Assembly (NCBI GenBank): GCA_020851915.1
Contig: JADZBT010000081.1
Location: 1 to 18,482 of the forward strand
Reading direction: 5' to 3'
DNA length: 18,482 nucleotides
Source: Alphaproteobacteria bacterium
GTDB lineage: Bacteria; Pseudomonadota; Alphaproteobacteria; Rickettsiales; RI-342
Shown: positions 6,714 to 15,900 of the stretch, in pieces
Layout of the letters: each line of letters starts with the position of its first letter
Position numbering within the stretch: position 1 is the first letter of the stretch
The notes under the pieces: generated by a model
Told to the model about the DNA's origin: nothing
Database searches by the model: none
The model's input: the letters and a program-made list of their open reading frames with translations, nothing else
Position numbers and translations under genes: made by a program

Positions 6714-8267
6714 TTACGGGTATTCCGGCAGGCTCTGCACCGCCCAGTCCGGCATCACGGCGGGATCAATGCCGAACACCTCGATCACCAGCGTGTAGGT
6801 GATGCCCGTGATGACCAGCACCGACAGGATGTTGATGATAAGCCCGGCCTTCAGCATCTGCGACATGCGGATGTAGCCGCTACCGAACACCATCGCATTG
6901 GGCGGCGTGCCCACCGGCATCATGAACGCGTAACTCGCCGCGATCGTCGCCGGTATCATCAGCAGCATGGGATTGATGCCGAACCCGACCGCGATCGCCG
7001 CCACCACCGGCAGGAAGGTCGTCGCCGCCGCCGTGTTGCTCATCACCTCGGTGATCATCACCATCAGGAGCGTCACCAGCATCACCAGTTGCCAGGTGGA
7101 AAGCTGCACCACGCCCGCAAATTCATTACCCAACCAGAGGTCGAGGTGGCTGTAGGTGATAGCTCCGGCAAGGCTCAGGCCGCCGCCGAACAGCAGCAAC
7201 ACGCCCCACGGAAGCTTCTCCGCCTGCTTCCAGCTCAGCACGAATGTGCCCTTTTTCAAATCCACGGGAGTCAGGAACAGAAGTAACGCGCCGATGACCG
7301 CTATGCTGGCGTCGTTGATGTCCGCCGAGGGGAACATCTCCGACAACGGCGCATTGAATATCCACAAGCCCGCCACCAGCAGGAAAATAAGCGCGATACG
7401 CACTTCGCCCGCCGACATCGGCCCCAGTTTGGCCAGCTCGTTGGAAATGAGATCCGACGAGCTTTTCAGCGCCCCCAGATGGCTGCGGACTAATATTTTT
7501 ACCAGCACCACCCAGGTCACAAACACCATCGCCAGCGAAATCGGGACACCAACATACATCCACTGGGCAAAGCCGATCTCGACACCGTACAGCTGCTCCA
7601 TGAATCCCTTGAACACCGCATTGGTCGGCGTGCCGATGAGCGTCCCCACACCGCCGATGCTCGCGGCATAGGCCAGTCCCAGCATCATGGCCGTCGCGAA
7701 CTGATGTGCGTTTTTGTCATCCGATTCGGTACGGCTCTCGCGCAACAGCAACCTTACGATGGACAGGCTGACCGGCATCATCAGCGCCACCGTCGCCGTG
7801 TTACTCGTCCACATGCTGATAAGCGCCGTCGCCAGCATGAATCCGCCGATGATGCGATCCGCGCCCGTTCCCATCCAGCGCACGATGTTCAACGCGATGC
7901 GCGAATGCAGATGCCAGCGCTCCATGGCCATCGCCAGCATGAATCCGCCCATGAACAGGAATATCACCGGGCTGGCATAAGGCGCGGCCGCGTGCTTCAT
8001 GTCGAATACGCCTAGCAACGGGAAGGCTATCAGCGGTATCAATGCGGTCACCGCGAGAGAGATCGCCTCTGTCGCCCACCAGACGACCATCAGCGCCAGC
8101 ACCGCGCATACCTTCCAAGCTTCCGCCGACATCCCTTCCGGGGCAGGCAACCACAGCAGCAACAAAAACAACGCCAGCCCGCCGACCAACGCGCCTGATT
8201 TCCAACGGCCATAGGACTGGGATACCTGAGGAAGTCCCTTCAGCGAGCTTTCGGTCTCTTCTACCAT
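6714..8267 (-). CDS. DASS/SLC13 family anion:sodium symporter
   Basis: A 517-aa membrane protein with about a dozen hydrophobic segments. It carries the two SNT motifs that define the divalent anion:Na+ symporter (DASS) fold: WTSNTATVALMMP (SNT at 155-157) and VMSNTAAATTFLP (SNT at about 410-412), plus the conserved MPVGTPPNAMVFGSG near 445-460. Relatives carry C4-dicarboxylates, citrate or sulfate; the exact substrate cannot be read from sequence, though the carboxylate signature favours dicarboxylates. The N-terminus (1-24) is a short cytosolic tail. It is the first gene of the minus-strand run that continues into dapF eight bases later, an uncommon partner for dapF. It is divergent from ppa across a 136-bp region; no convincing promoter was found on its side. 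Confidence 0.92.
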   Translation of the reverse strand: MVEETESSLKGLPQVSQSYGRWKSGALVGGLALFLLLLWLPAPEGMSAEAWKVCAVLALMVVWWATEAISLAVTALIPLIAFPLLGVFDMKHAAAPYASPVIFLFMGGFMLAMAMERWHLHSRIALNIVRWMGTGADRIIGGFMLATALISMWTSNTATVALMMPVSLSIVRLLLRESRTESDDKNAHQFATAMMLGLAYAASIGGVGTLIGTPTNAVFKGFMEQLYGVEIGFAQWMYVGVPISLAMVFVTWVVLVKILVRSHLGALKSSSDLISNELAKLGPMSAGEVRIALIFLLVAGLWIFNAPLSEMFPSADINDASIAVIGALLLFLTPVDLKKGTFVLSWKQAEKLPWGVLLLFGGGLSLAGAITYSHLDLWLGNEFAGVVQLSTWQLVMLVTLLMVMITEVMSNTAAATTFLPVVAAIAVGFGINPMLLMIPATIAASYAFMMPVGTPPNAMVFGSGYIRMSQMLKAGLIINILSVLVITGITYTLVIEVFGIDPAVMPDWAVQSLPEYP

Positions 8268-8327
8268 TGTACGCCTATTCTGTTACTACCGGACTGACGG
8301 GGCTGAGGGTATAATAACTGAAAACAA

Positions 8328-8355
8328 TTCACAAGCGCATTATCTGTGCTATGTT
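8328..8355 (+). promoter_or_regulatory. Putative promoter of ppa
   Basis: TTCACA (8328-8333, five of six matches to -35), a 16-bp spacer and TATGTT (8350-8355, four of six to -10) would start transcription near 8362, about 42 nt before the ppa ATG. A perfect TATAAT also lies at 8310-8315 but without a recognisable -35. The ribosome binding site is AAGGAG, about 12 bases before the ATG, a rather long spacing. Confidence 0.4.
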
Positions 8356-8403
8356 CCGCGCCCCGAAACGTAAAAAACACAGCCTAAGGAGCAGTAACCG
8401 CTT

Positions 8404-8937
8404 ATGAATCTGGATCGCATACCCGTAGGAAAAAACCCGCCGTGGGATGTCAACGTCATCGTGGAAGTGCCGATGGGATCGGAACCGGTGAAATATGAAT
8501 TGGATAAAGACTCCGGCGCGCTGTTCGTGGATCGCCTGCTGCATACGTCCATGCATTACCCATGCAACTACGGCTTCATTCCGCATACGCTTTCGGAAGA
8601 TGGCGACCCCACCGACGTGCTGATCGTCGGTCGCCGCCCCCTGATACCGGGATGCGTAGTAGGCGTACGCCCCATCGGCGTGCTGATGATGCAGGATGAC
8701 AAAGGAAATGACGAAAAGATACTGGCGGTTCCCGCCACGAGGCTGCACCCCTTTTACGATCAGGTGGAGTCCTACAAGGAATTGCCAGAGATATTACTCG
8801 ACCAGATATTCCACTTCTTCCAGCATTATAAAGATCTGGAAAAAGGCAAATGGGTGAAGGTAGAAGGCTGGAAAGATGCGCCTTACGCAGCGGAGCTTAT
8901 CGAGAAAGCCATCGAGCGCCAGAAAAGCGCCGCCTAA
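8404..8937 (+). CDS. ppa: Soluble inorganic pyrophosphatase (family I)
   Basis: A 177-aa cytosolic Mg2+-dependent enzyme that hydrolyses pyrophosphate to two phosphates and so drives biosynthetic reactions. It opens MNLDRIPVGKNPPWDVNVIV, with EVPMGSEPVKYELDKDSG and the RLLHTSMHYPCNYGFIPHT block next. The metal-binding DGDPTDVLIV matches the family signature apart from a Thr at a usually aliphatic position, and DDKGNDEKILAVP holds further active-site acids. The length is the bacterial norm. It is the only soluble pyrophosphatase seen here and is followed on the same strand, 111 bp on, by the membrane-bound pyrophosphatase. Confidence 0.97.
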   Translation: MNLDRIPVGKNPPWDVNVIVEVPMGSEPVKYELDKDSGALFVDRLLHTSMHYPCNYGFIPHTLSEDGDPTDVLIVGRRPLIPGCVVGVRPIGVLMMQDDKGNDEKILAVPATRLHPFYDQVESYKELPEILLDQIFHFFQHYKDLEKGKWVKVEGWKDAPYAAELIEKAIERQKSAA

Positions 8938-9048
8938 GACATTGGGTTTCCTAAAAGAAGGTTGCATCGCCCACTGTCTTCTGGCATCTTTCGCCCGACG
9001 CAGCGCAAGTGGCTGTGCATTAACGATAATTATATCAGGGAGTTATTA

Positions 9049-11130
9049 ATGTCCGATATACAGTGGCTTATCATCTCGTATGGCCTGTTCGCGCTGCTTT
9101 ACGGCGCATTGATGAGCAGATCCATTCTGGACGCGCCAACCGGAACCAAAAAGATGCAGGAGATCGCAGCTGCCATTCAGGAAGGCGCATCAGCCTACCT
9201 GAACCGCCAGTATCGCACCATCGGAGTCGTCGGCATCGCGATATTCGCCCTGCTCGGCTGGAAACTTGGTTGGCATGTCGGAGGCGGATTCCTGATCGGC
9301 GGCGTGCTGTCCGGAATCACCGGCTATATCGGCATGAATATTTCCGTGCGCGCAAACGTACGCACCACGGAAGCCGCGCGTTCGTCGGGGCTGGCGGGGG
9401 CGCTCTCCATCGCGTTCCGCTCCGGTGCCGTTACCGGCATGCTGGTGGTAGGACTCGGGCTACTGGGAGTGGCGGGATATTATTTCTGGCTGCGTCATGC
9501 GGGCCATGATGTCCGCAGCATCCTCGAAGCACTGGTTGCACTCAGCTTCGGCGCGTCGCTGATCTCCATCTTCGCACGTCTGGGCGGCGGTATCTTCACC
9601 AAAGGCGCCGACGTCGGCGCGGATCTGGTGGGCAAGGTTGAGGCCGGAATCCCCGAGGACGACCCCCGTAACCCCGCCGTGATCGCCGACAACGTGGGCG
9701 ACAACGTAGGTGACTGTGCGGGTATGGCCGCCGACCTGTTCGAAACGTACGCGGTCACCATGGTGGCCACCATGTTGCTGAGCGCCATCTACTTCACTGG
9801 CGAAACGCAGGAAATCATGATGATGTACCCGCTGTTGATCGGCGCGGTATGCATCGTGACCTCCGTACTCGGCACGTTTTTCGTGCGTCTTGGCAAAAGC
9901 CAGAACATCATGGGGGCCCTGTATAAGGGATTGGTTGCTACCGCCATCTTCTCGGCGGTGGGTATCACCTTCGCCACCGACAAGCTGGTGGGGCTGGACG
10001 CCGAATTCATCACCGGCACTACCCAGTTCAGCGGCATGCAGTTGTTGTATTGCTCGATGGTGGGACTGGTGACCACGGGACTTCTGGTATGGATCACCGA
10101 ATACTACACCTCCACCAGCTATCGCCCGGTGCGTAGCGTAGCGAAGGCCTCCACGACCGGCCACGGGACCAACGTGATTCAGGGTCTTGCGGTATCCATG
10201 GAAGCCACCGCGCTTCCGGTCATCGTCATTTCGGCAGCCATCGTATTCTCGTATCTTCACTGCGGAATGTTCGGTATCGGCGTTGCGGCCATGACCATGC
10301 TGGCGCTGGCGGGAATGATCGTAGCGCTGGATGCCTACGGCCCGGTCACCGATAACGCCGGCGGTATCGCGGAAATGTCCGAGTTACCGGAAAAAGTCCG
10401 CGAGATCACCGACGCACTGGATGCGGTCGGCAACACCACCAAAGCCGTGACCAAAGGCTACGCCATCGGCTCGGCGGGACTTGCCGCACTGGTGTTGTTC
10501 ACCGCCTACACCGAGGATCTGGAACATTACTTCCCCGATCTGAATGTGCAGTTCCTCTTGCAGGATCCGTATGTGGTGGTCGGACTCTTCGTCGGCGGAT
10601 TGCTGCCCTACCTCTTCGGCGCGCTCAGCATGATGGCCGTAGGCCGTGCAGCGGGATCCGTAGTGGTGGAGGTGCGTCGCCAGTTCAAAGAGATCAAGGG
10701 CATCATGCAGGGCAAGGCCAAACCGGAATACGGCAAGGCAGTGGATCTGCTCACCAAAGCCGCCATCCGCGAGATGGTGATCCCCTCTCTGCTTCCGATC
10801 GTGGTTCCCATCGCGCTGTACTTCGTGATAAACGCCATCGCCGGACAGGAAGCCGCATTCTCGGCACTGGGCGCATTGCTTCTGGGAATCATCGTCACGG
10901 GTATATTCCTGGCGCTTTCCATGACCTCCGGCGGCGGTGCATGGGATAACGCCAAGAAGTACATCGAGGACGGGCATCATGGCGGCAAAGGTTCCGACGC
11001 ACACAAGGCGGCGGTGACCGGCGATACCGTTGGCGATCCGTATAAGGATACGTCGGGGCCCGCCATCAACCCGCTCATCAAGATAGCGAATATTGTGGCG
11101 ATCCTGCTGCTCGCTATCGTCGCGCATTAA
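9049..11130 (+). CDS. hppA: K+-independent membrane H+-translocating pyrophosphatase
   Basis: A 693-aa protein with about 16 membrane helices that couples pyrophosphate hydrolysis to proton pumping. I start it at ATG 9049 (AGGGAG seven bases upstream), giving the normal N-terminus MSDIQWLIISYGLFALLYGA; a longer frame from TTG 8962 has no support. Catalytic acids lie in GADVGADLVGKVEAGIPEDD (from about residue 186) and DNVGDNVGDCAGMAADL (from 214). The ion-dependence motif reads GNTTKAVTKG, with Lys at 465 and Thr at 468. Lys here replaces the K+ requirement, whereas K+-dependent enzymes have Ala and Gly. It is therefore the K+-independent, proton-pumping class known from Rhodospirillum rubrum. 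Its TAA stop overlaps the endolysin stop on the other strand by 3 bp, leaving no terminator space. Confidence 0.97.
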   Translation: MSDIQWLIISYGLFALLYGALMSRSILDAPTGTKKMQEIAAAIQEGASAYLNRQYRTIGVVGIAIFALLGWKLGWHVGGGFLIGGVLSGITGYIGMNISVRANVRTTEAARSSGLAGALSIAFRSGAVTGMLVVGLGLLGVAGYYFWLRHAGHDVRSILEALVALSFGASLISIFARLGGGIFTKGADVGADLVGKVEAGIPEDDPRNPAVIADNVGDNVGDCAGMAADLFETYAVTMVATMLLSAIYFTGETQEIMMMYPLLIGAVCIVTSVLGTFFVRLGKSQNIMGALYKGLVATAIFSAVGITFATDKLVGLDAEFITGTTQFSGMQLLYCSMVGLVTTGLLVWITEYYTSTSYRPVRSVAKASTTGHGTNVIQGLAVSMEATALPVIVISAAIVFSYLHCGMFGIGVAAMTMLALAGMIVALDAYGPVTDNAGGIAEMSELPEKVREITDALDAVGNTTKAVTKGYAIGSAGLAALVLFTAYTEDLEHYFPDLNVQFLLQDPYVVVGLFVGGLLPYLFGALSMMAVGRAAGSVVVEVRRQFKEIKGIMQGKAKPEYGKAVDLLTKAAIREMVIPSLLPIVVPIALYFVINAIAGQEAAFSALGALLLGIIVTGIFLALSMTSGGGAWDNAKKYIEDGHHGGKGSDAHKAAVTGDTVGDPYKDTSGPAINPLIKIANIVAILLLAIVAH

Positions 11131-11564
11131 TCAGCGGCGGCATAAAGCACCGCTTCGGCGGCGCGTCTGCGGATAAGGCCGGGGAGCTTCTTGCCCCCGG
11201 CCCATATCCATCTCCTGAACTCGTCCGGCACGTCGGCATGCTCGCTGCGGTTTACTTTTCTCCGCAAGGTGGAGCGTTGCAATGCTCCCGCTCCCAGATT
11301 GTAAGTAAATGAGACCAGCGCATCGAACTGACGATCCGAAAGCGGCACGGTGATCTGCCGCAACACCGCCTGCTCTGCCCGCCGCACATCATGCTGCAAC
11401 AGCAGCAGCGCCTCTTCCTCGTTAAGATACATTTCATCCTCCGGGCCACGCACCACATGCCCGTAACCTACGGTGAGGTATCCTGCCGGACACAGGTACG
11501 GCGTAGCGGAATATCCCTCGAAACGACGGATCAGCGCGAGCCCGGACTCCGTGATATGCCGCAT
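11127..11564 (-). CDS. GH24 phage-type endolysin (GTA-like lysis cassette)
   Basis: A 145-aa muramidase of the T4 lysozyme / glycoside hydrolase 24 family, which cleaves the glycan strand of peptidoglycan. The active site matches in spacing: catalytic E16 (RRFEGY), C25 at the position of the T4 Asp (PYLCPAG, common in many phage enzymes) and T31 before VGYGH. QFDALVSFTYNLGAGAL and LPGLIRRRAAEAVLY complete the usual fold. There is no signal peptide, so it should need the holin for access. Its ATG overlaps the holin stop by one base (TAATG), which implies coupled expression. In R. capsulatus a comparable endolysin-holin pair releases GTA particles. It is the last gene of the cluster. Confidence 0.93.
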   Translation of the reverse strand: MRHITESGLALIRRFEGYSATPYLCPAGYLTVGYGHVVRGPEDEMYLNEEEALLLLQHDVRRAEQAVLRQITVPLSDRQFDALVSFTYNLGAGALQRSTLRRKVNRSEHADVPDEFRRWIWAGGKKLPGLIRRRAAEAVLYAAAD

Positions 11565-11992
11565 TACTTACCCATACGCAGCTTATGCATCGCCCGCTGG
11601 CCGAAATAGAAGCTGATGATGCCCGCGAATATCGCCTGATCTTCCTCGTTCCACAGCATGGAGAGCGTTCCTGCCATCTCGTATTGCATCAATTTCACCA
11701 CGGCATAGAGCAGGAAGAACGCATACGCCAATACCGGACGCACCGTGCCGTTGAGCGCATCCACCCAATGAATTCCCACTTTGTAGGTTTTATATATCGC
11801 CTGACTTTCGGTGATCCCCGCCTGCGTCTGGATCTCTTCCATCCGCTGCATGTACCCCATCCGCTGCATCTCCACCTGTTTATCGAGGATCGCCAGTTCG
11901 TGCTTCCGGTCGTCACGCTCCCGGAATAGCTTGAGTATGTCGGGAAAGGCCGCCCCCAGAAATCCGATGAGTGACCCCAACAACGTGATCAT
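11564..11992 (-). CDS. GTA-type holin with three transmembrane segments
   Basis: A 142-aa protein starting MITLLGSLIGFLGAAFPDIL, from ATG 11990-11992 with AGAGG five bases upstream; the longer frame to 12073 overlaps the preceding gene and is rejected. Segment 1 is residues about 1-20. A charged coiled-coil follows (RERDDRKHELAILDKQVEMQ and on). Segments 2 and 3 lie near VRPVLAYAFFLLYAVVKLM and AIFAGIISFYFGQRAMHK. This layout matches the Holin_3TMs / GTA_holin family whose R. capsulatus member lyses cells to release GTA. It overlaps the upstream small membrane gene by 4 bp (ATGA) and the endolysin start by one base. Confidence 0.88.
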   Translation of the reverse strand: MITLLGSLIGFLGAAFPDILKLFRERDDRKHELAILDKQVEMQRMGYMQRMEEIQTQAGITESQAIYKTYKVGIHWVDALNGTVRPVLAYAFFLLYAVVKLMQYEMAGTLSMLWNEEDQAIFAGIISFYFGQRAMHKLRMGK

Positions 11993-12177
11993 ACGAACCT
12001 CTTTCCCATCAGGATGATCAATTCGAACACCATCCCTCCCAGCGACAGGATCAAGGTACTGAGCATCCACCACAGCACGCGCTCGATACGGTCGAGCCGT
12101 TGTTCCAGCGCCTTATACCGCTCGGTGCATATGGCCACATGCACCTCCAGATGACTGGATTCCTGATCATTTGCCAT
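11989..12177 (-). CDS. Small XhlA-like membrane protein of the lysis cassette
   Basis: A 62-aa protein starting at ATG 12175-12177, chosen over the upstream ATG at 12252 because GGAGGAA lies about five bases before it. Residues 1-36 are hydrophilic with a short coiled-coil (RYKALEQRLDRIERVLWW); residues about 37-57 form one membrane segment; it ends in MGKRFV. This layout resembles XhlA-type haemolysin/holin-accessory proteins of phages. The 4-bp overlap with the holin supports a joint lysis role. The family call rests on pattern only. Confidence 0.75.
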   Translation of the reverse strand: MANDQESSHLEVHVAICTERYKALEQRLDRIERVLWWMLSTLILSLGGMVFELIILMGKRFV

Positions 12178-12239
12178 AGGTTCCTCCGGTGAAAGGATAA
12201 GGGGACGATGCCCGGCATCGCGACATTCCAGACGCATGG

Positions 12240-12353
12240 TTACCAGATCCATGGGCCGTGCGGCTTGAGGTATTGGATGGTGGTGCGAACCACGCCCGCG
12301 CTGAAGCTCGCCCCGCCGCCCACAGCGGTAAGGCGGATAGCGGTATCTGCATA
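12240..12353 (-). pseudogene. In-frame C-terminal remnant of the DUF2793 gene beyond an amber codon
   Basis: Directly after the TAG at 12354-12356 the same frame stays open for 37 codons to a TAA at 12240-12242. It reads YADTAIRLTAVGGGASFSAG and then VVRTTIQYLKPHGPWIW. This resembles the final strands of many DUF2793 / tail-fibre-like proteins (pattern YAPTPVRLTA-x-GG-x-F-x-x-G-K-V-R-x-A-I-H-Y-L). It has no start or ribosome binding site of its own. It is thus the severed end of the upstream gene, or is made by amber read-through. Confidence 0.75.
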
Positions 12354-12959
12354 CTAAGCGATCGGATTGCCGCTCATGCCGACGCTGGTGGAATCAAGCG
12401 CCGTTCCTATGCCCGTGCCATAGCGTCCGGTATCGCCGCTCACCCCGACATTGAACGAGGTGCATCCGGTGATGGCCGTAATAACGCGTACATTGACGGC
12501 GATCACCAGCCCGCGATCCGGGATCGTGATGGTGCTGTCGGTATATGCGCCGGAGAGCGTCACATCCTGCGTCTTATGGCCGATACGGAGATATTCGCCG
12601 TTCTCCTTGAGCAGCAACCCCTCCGGCGTCCATGCGGAACCGTCATAGAGATAATATTCATCCGCCGTTTCGTTCCACAACCGCAATCGCTTGAACGGCG
12701 CGACGAAGAACCATCCACCCGTGCCGGTGGCTTGCGCGATCTGGTTATTCTTCCCTACCCACGCGCCGGTCGGTGATGTGCCCACCACCCAGCACTGCCC
12801 AGCCGTCGGACTTCCGGGAGGGGTATTGGTCCCGACCTCTTCCACGGCGGCATGCAACAATATGTCCAGCATGGTGAGTGCATCGTTATGGGTGACTTCT
12901 TTTTGCGCCTGCGATTGCACGATATAGGGCAGCAGCAGCCGTCCGGTGGTATTGGTCAT
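12354..12959 (-). CDS. DUF2793 tail-fibre-like protein, interrupted by an in-frame TAG
   Basis: A 201-aa reading frame. The N-terminal DUF2793 domain (about 1-115) is clear: LLLPYIVQSQAQKEVTHNDALTMLDIL, NTPPGSPTAGQCWVVGTSPTGAW and GGWFFVAPF. Residues about 125-201 form a beta-rich C-terminal domain (TLSGAYTDSTITIPDRG, VRVITAITGCTSFNVGVSGD) like those at the ends of phage tail fibres. The frame stops at TAG 12354-12356, just before the last strands, which are still present in frame (12240-12353); the intact protein would be 239 aa. It starts 30 bp after the gp15-like stop with AAGGA seven bases upstream. DUF2793 genes often follow gp15 in alphaproteobacterial GTA and prophage clusters. Confidence 0.88.
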   Translation of the reverse strand: MTNTTGRLLLPYIVQSQAQKEVTHNDALTMLDILLHAAVEEVGTNTPPGSPTAGQCWVVGTSPTGAWVGKNNQIAQATGTGGWFFVAPFKRLRLWNETADEYYLYDGSAWTPEGLLLKENGEYLRIGHKTQDVTLSGAYTDSTITIPDRGLVIAVNVRVITAITGCTSFNVGVSGDTGRYGTGIGTALDSTSVGMSGNPIA

Positions 12960-12989
12960 CGGTGATTCCTTACAGATTGAGATTAATGA

Positions 12990-15900
12990 TCAGACCGTGG
13001 CGATTCCCGCGTATCCCCGGCCCACAACGGCAGAGAGTTGATACACCCGCACGCTCACACTGCTTTGCACGCTGCCGAAATCGGCCACCTGTTGCGCGGC
13101 ACTGTAGGATGCCTGCGCGGAGGCAAGGCCGGAAAGCGTCCGCACAACATCCGTTCCGTCGAGAATATCCACCTCGTATGCTTCGCTTTCTTCGTGAAGC
13201 GGCACATCCACATTATCGCGCCACTCCCCGCCGATACGGGTACGGCGCATCCACGCAAGGGTAAGATTCCCGCTGCCGTCGCGCGCACCGGAGATATGCA
13301 CCGGCGCATAGGGCGTGAGCGCCACTCCCGTATACGCAAAAGACTGTGCCTGCGTACTGCCCAGCGTCGCCCCCACCGTCACCGGCTTGTAGCTGCGCGA
13401 CAACCCGATGATGCCGTTGGGAATGTTCTCCCTCCGCAGACTGGCATTCAGCAACACGAAGCGTTCTCCGGCCGTGTGCCCGCCCGTCGCATGTTCCGTA
13501 CCCAACCTCCCGCGCAGCAAACCACTCAGCGCATATTGATGCGAATCCACCAGCGTCGCGGCACGGAACTGGAACACTTCATCGCCCAGCAGGGCGAGAT
13601 TGGCCCCATTCAGCATGGCAAGCGTGGACACGGATTCCAGCTCGCCCGCAAGCAACGACACCGTGACCGTGGAAGTTTCATCAAATATCGCCACCGGCCC
13701 ATCATCCAGCGCATCGATAGCATTTCCGATAACCGCCGCAGTATCGATGGAACTGAGCAGGCTGTAGGATGTGCCACCGTCATCCGAGCGATACAACACC
13801 ACACCCGGCCAGTTTCCCGCCACACCGCACGCGGCAAAGCGTACGGGTGCAGCGGTGGGACTATCCGCCGGGAGGGCCGGTATATCGAGTATCTCCAGCC
13901 GCGGTTTGCCGATCGCCTTGGCCGGTTTTGTAAGTGTTCCGGCCTCTCCCGGCGGGGTATAGAAATCATACACCGACACATCCTCGGCTATTCCCTCCAC
14001 CCGCAGCATGCCCGGAGCCACCAGTTGCGTAGACGTGATACGCAGCGTATGCGTGGCACTATCCGTTGCCACCGACACCACGTCCGCAGGCTCCAGAAAC
14101 GCATAGCGCATCGGCAGGCCGAACTGGTAGCGGGTGCGTTCCATCCATGCGTTATAAAGCGCCACTTCTGCGACGGTCTTGGCCTCCTGATCGGCGAACA
14201 CGATAGGCAGGCTGAGCGTCACAGTCTCTTCCGTATTGGCCACGCCGCGCTGCGAGAGCTGGCCTCCGGGCTGGTAATCGCGCGCGCGGTTGATGTAGAG
14301 CACATCGATACGCTGCGGCAATTCGATCTCCTGCACGCGGCTGATGGCAAACCGTTCTCCATCCCGCGATGGCACTAGTTCATCGTCCTCCACACCCGCA
14401 ACTTCGCTTCCCCCACGTGGAACGAATTTCAGCACATGGTCGGACTCCACCGCATCGAAGAAATATCCCGCCTGCAACTGCTCGATGGCCTGCCGCGCCG
14501 TGATCTTATCGGTCAGCACATAGCCCGCTACCAGATCCGTGAGCGCGGATACGTCATAATCCGTCGGCACGAGCCCCGCACGTTCGCACAGGTCAGCGAC
14601 GATTGCCGCCAGCGATGAGATTCCCAGCTTACCCTGCACCCAATGCCCCGTCTTCCAGACCGCGCCGTCCGCCCACACATCGAGCAGATCGGGCCAGTAG
14701 GGGAAAGGCCGCGCATCCCACGTCCAGAGAAACTTGCGCTCAATCATGCCGGAACCGTCCCACTGCATTTCCGTCGCGGTGATACCCAGCCGCTGCGCGC
14801 GGAAATCCACCCTCCCCCGTGAATGATGTGGGAACGCCCCATCAAAACTGGTGGGGTCGTAAAATACATTGGGTTGGTTGGTCGCCCCATCGACGCTCGG
14901 AAAACCATATTCCGTGAACCAGATCTTTTTCGATTCCGGAACCCATGCGGTCGTCGAGCTATCGGGATTCACATGGTTGTGCGTCCACCACCATGCGATA
15001 TTTTTCCACGCATAGGCCGCCGCAAGACTCGCCTGTGTGGTGCGCGCTTCGTCGGTGTAATACCAGTCATACCCCTCGCCGGAGGTCCAACCGTCAATGG
15101 CCGCCTGCACGTCATACCCATTCTGCGGCGCATCGGTGAGCGGGAAATACGCATCAATACCGATGAGATCAATATCCGGCGATGCCCAGAGCGGATCGAG
15201 ATGATACCATCCTCCCTCCGCATGGTGATACTCCGTCCAGTCCGCGCCATAGGTAAGTTTCGTGCCCGCCCCCATGATGGATTTCACCGAGGCCGCAAGA
15301 CTTACCAGCTCATCCACCGCCGGATAACTGCCGGGCGCATCCGTCACCTTGGTAAGCCCGATCAATTCCGAGCCAATGGCAAATGCCTCCACCCGTCCTT
15401 CCACCAGCGTCGCATAATGGGTGATGAAGTCGTTATATCCATTTGTCTTGGTGAAGAAGTCCGCAACCTCGCTGGCGCTGCCCGTAACATGGCCACGCCA
15501 TGGCTTATCCGTCACATCCATCAGCATCATGGGATAGAACATGACGCTATATCCCCGCGCACTCAGCTCATCGAGCAGCCGCAGGATGGATTCATCATCG
15601 GGCGTACCGCCATAACGCGGGCTATCGCCCTCGATGGTGATCTGGTGCGCGCTGGAACGCGTATAGGAACCCACCGACCATTCCTCAGGAGTGGTCGTGG
15701 CTCCCTCCTTGAATTCTACGCCGGGAAATACCTCGCAATCACCCGCATCGAGGCTCGTCCCGAACCAGTTGCAGACCACGCTCACCCATTCAAGATTCGG
15801 GAAGGTTTCCGCCAGTTGGTCAAGCGCCAGCAGTACATTCGCCTGACCGGTATGGCTATGCCGGTTGATGACGAGCTGCTCGCCCTGCTGCGCCCATTCG

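Noticed and set aside
9020..9034. CtrA-like TTAA-N7 sequence before hppA
   Set aside because: The second half is TATA, two mismatches from TTAA; not enough to call.
8962..9048. N-terminal extension of hppA from a TTG at 8962
   Set aside because: ATG 9049 has a strong Shine-Dalgarno and gives the normal family N-terminus; the extension looks like translated leader.
11993..12073. Longer holin frame from an ATG at 12073
   Set aside because: It would lie within the upstream small membrane gene; ATG 11992 has a good ribosome binding site and the proper hydrophobic N-terminus.
12167..12352. 61-codon minus-strand frame after the DUF2793 gene
   Set aside because: It is out of frame with the DUF2793 continuation, which matches the family; no ribosome binding site.
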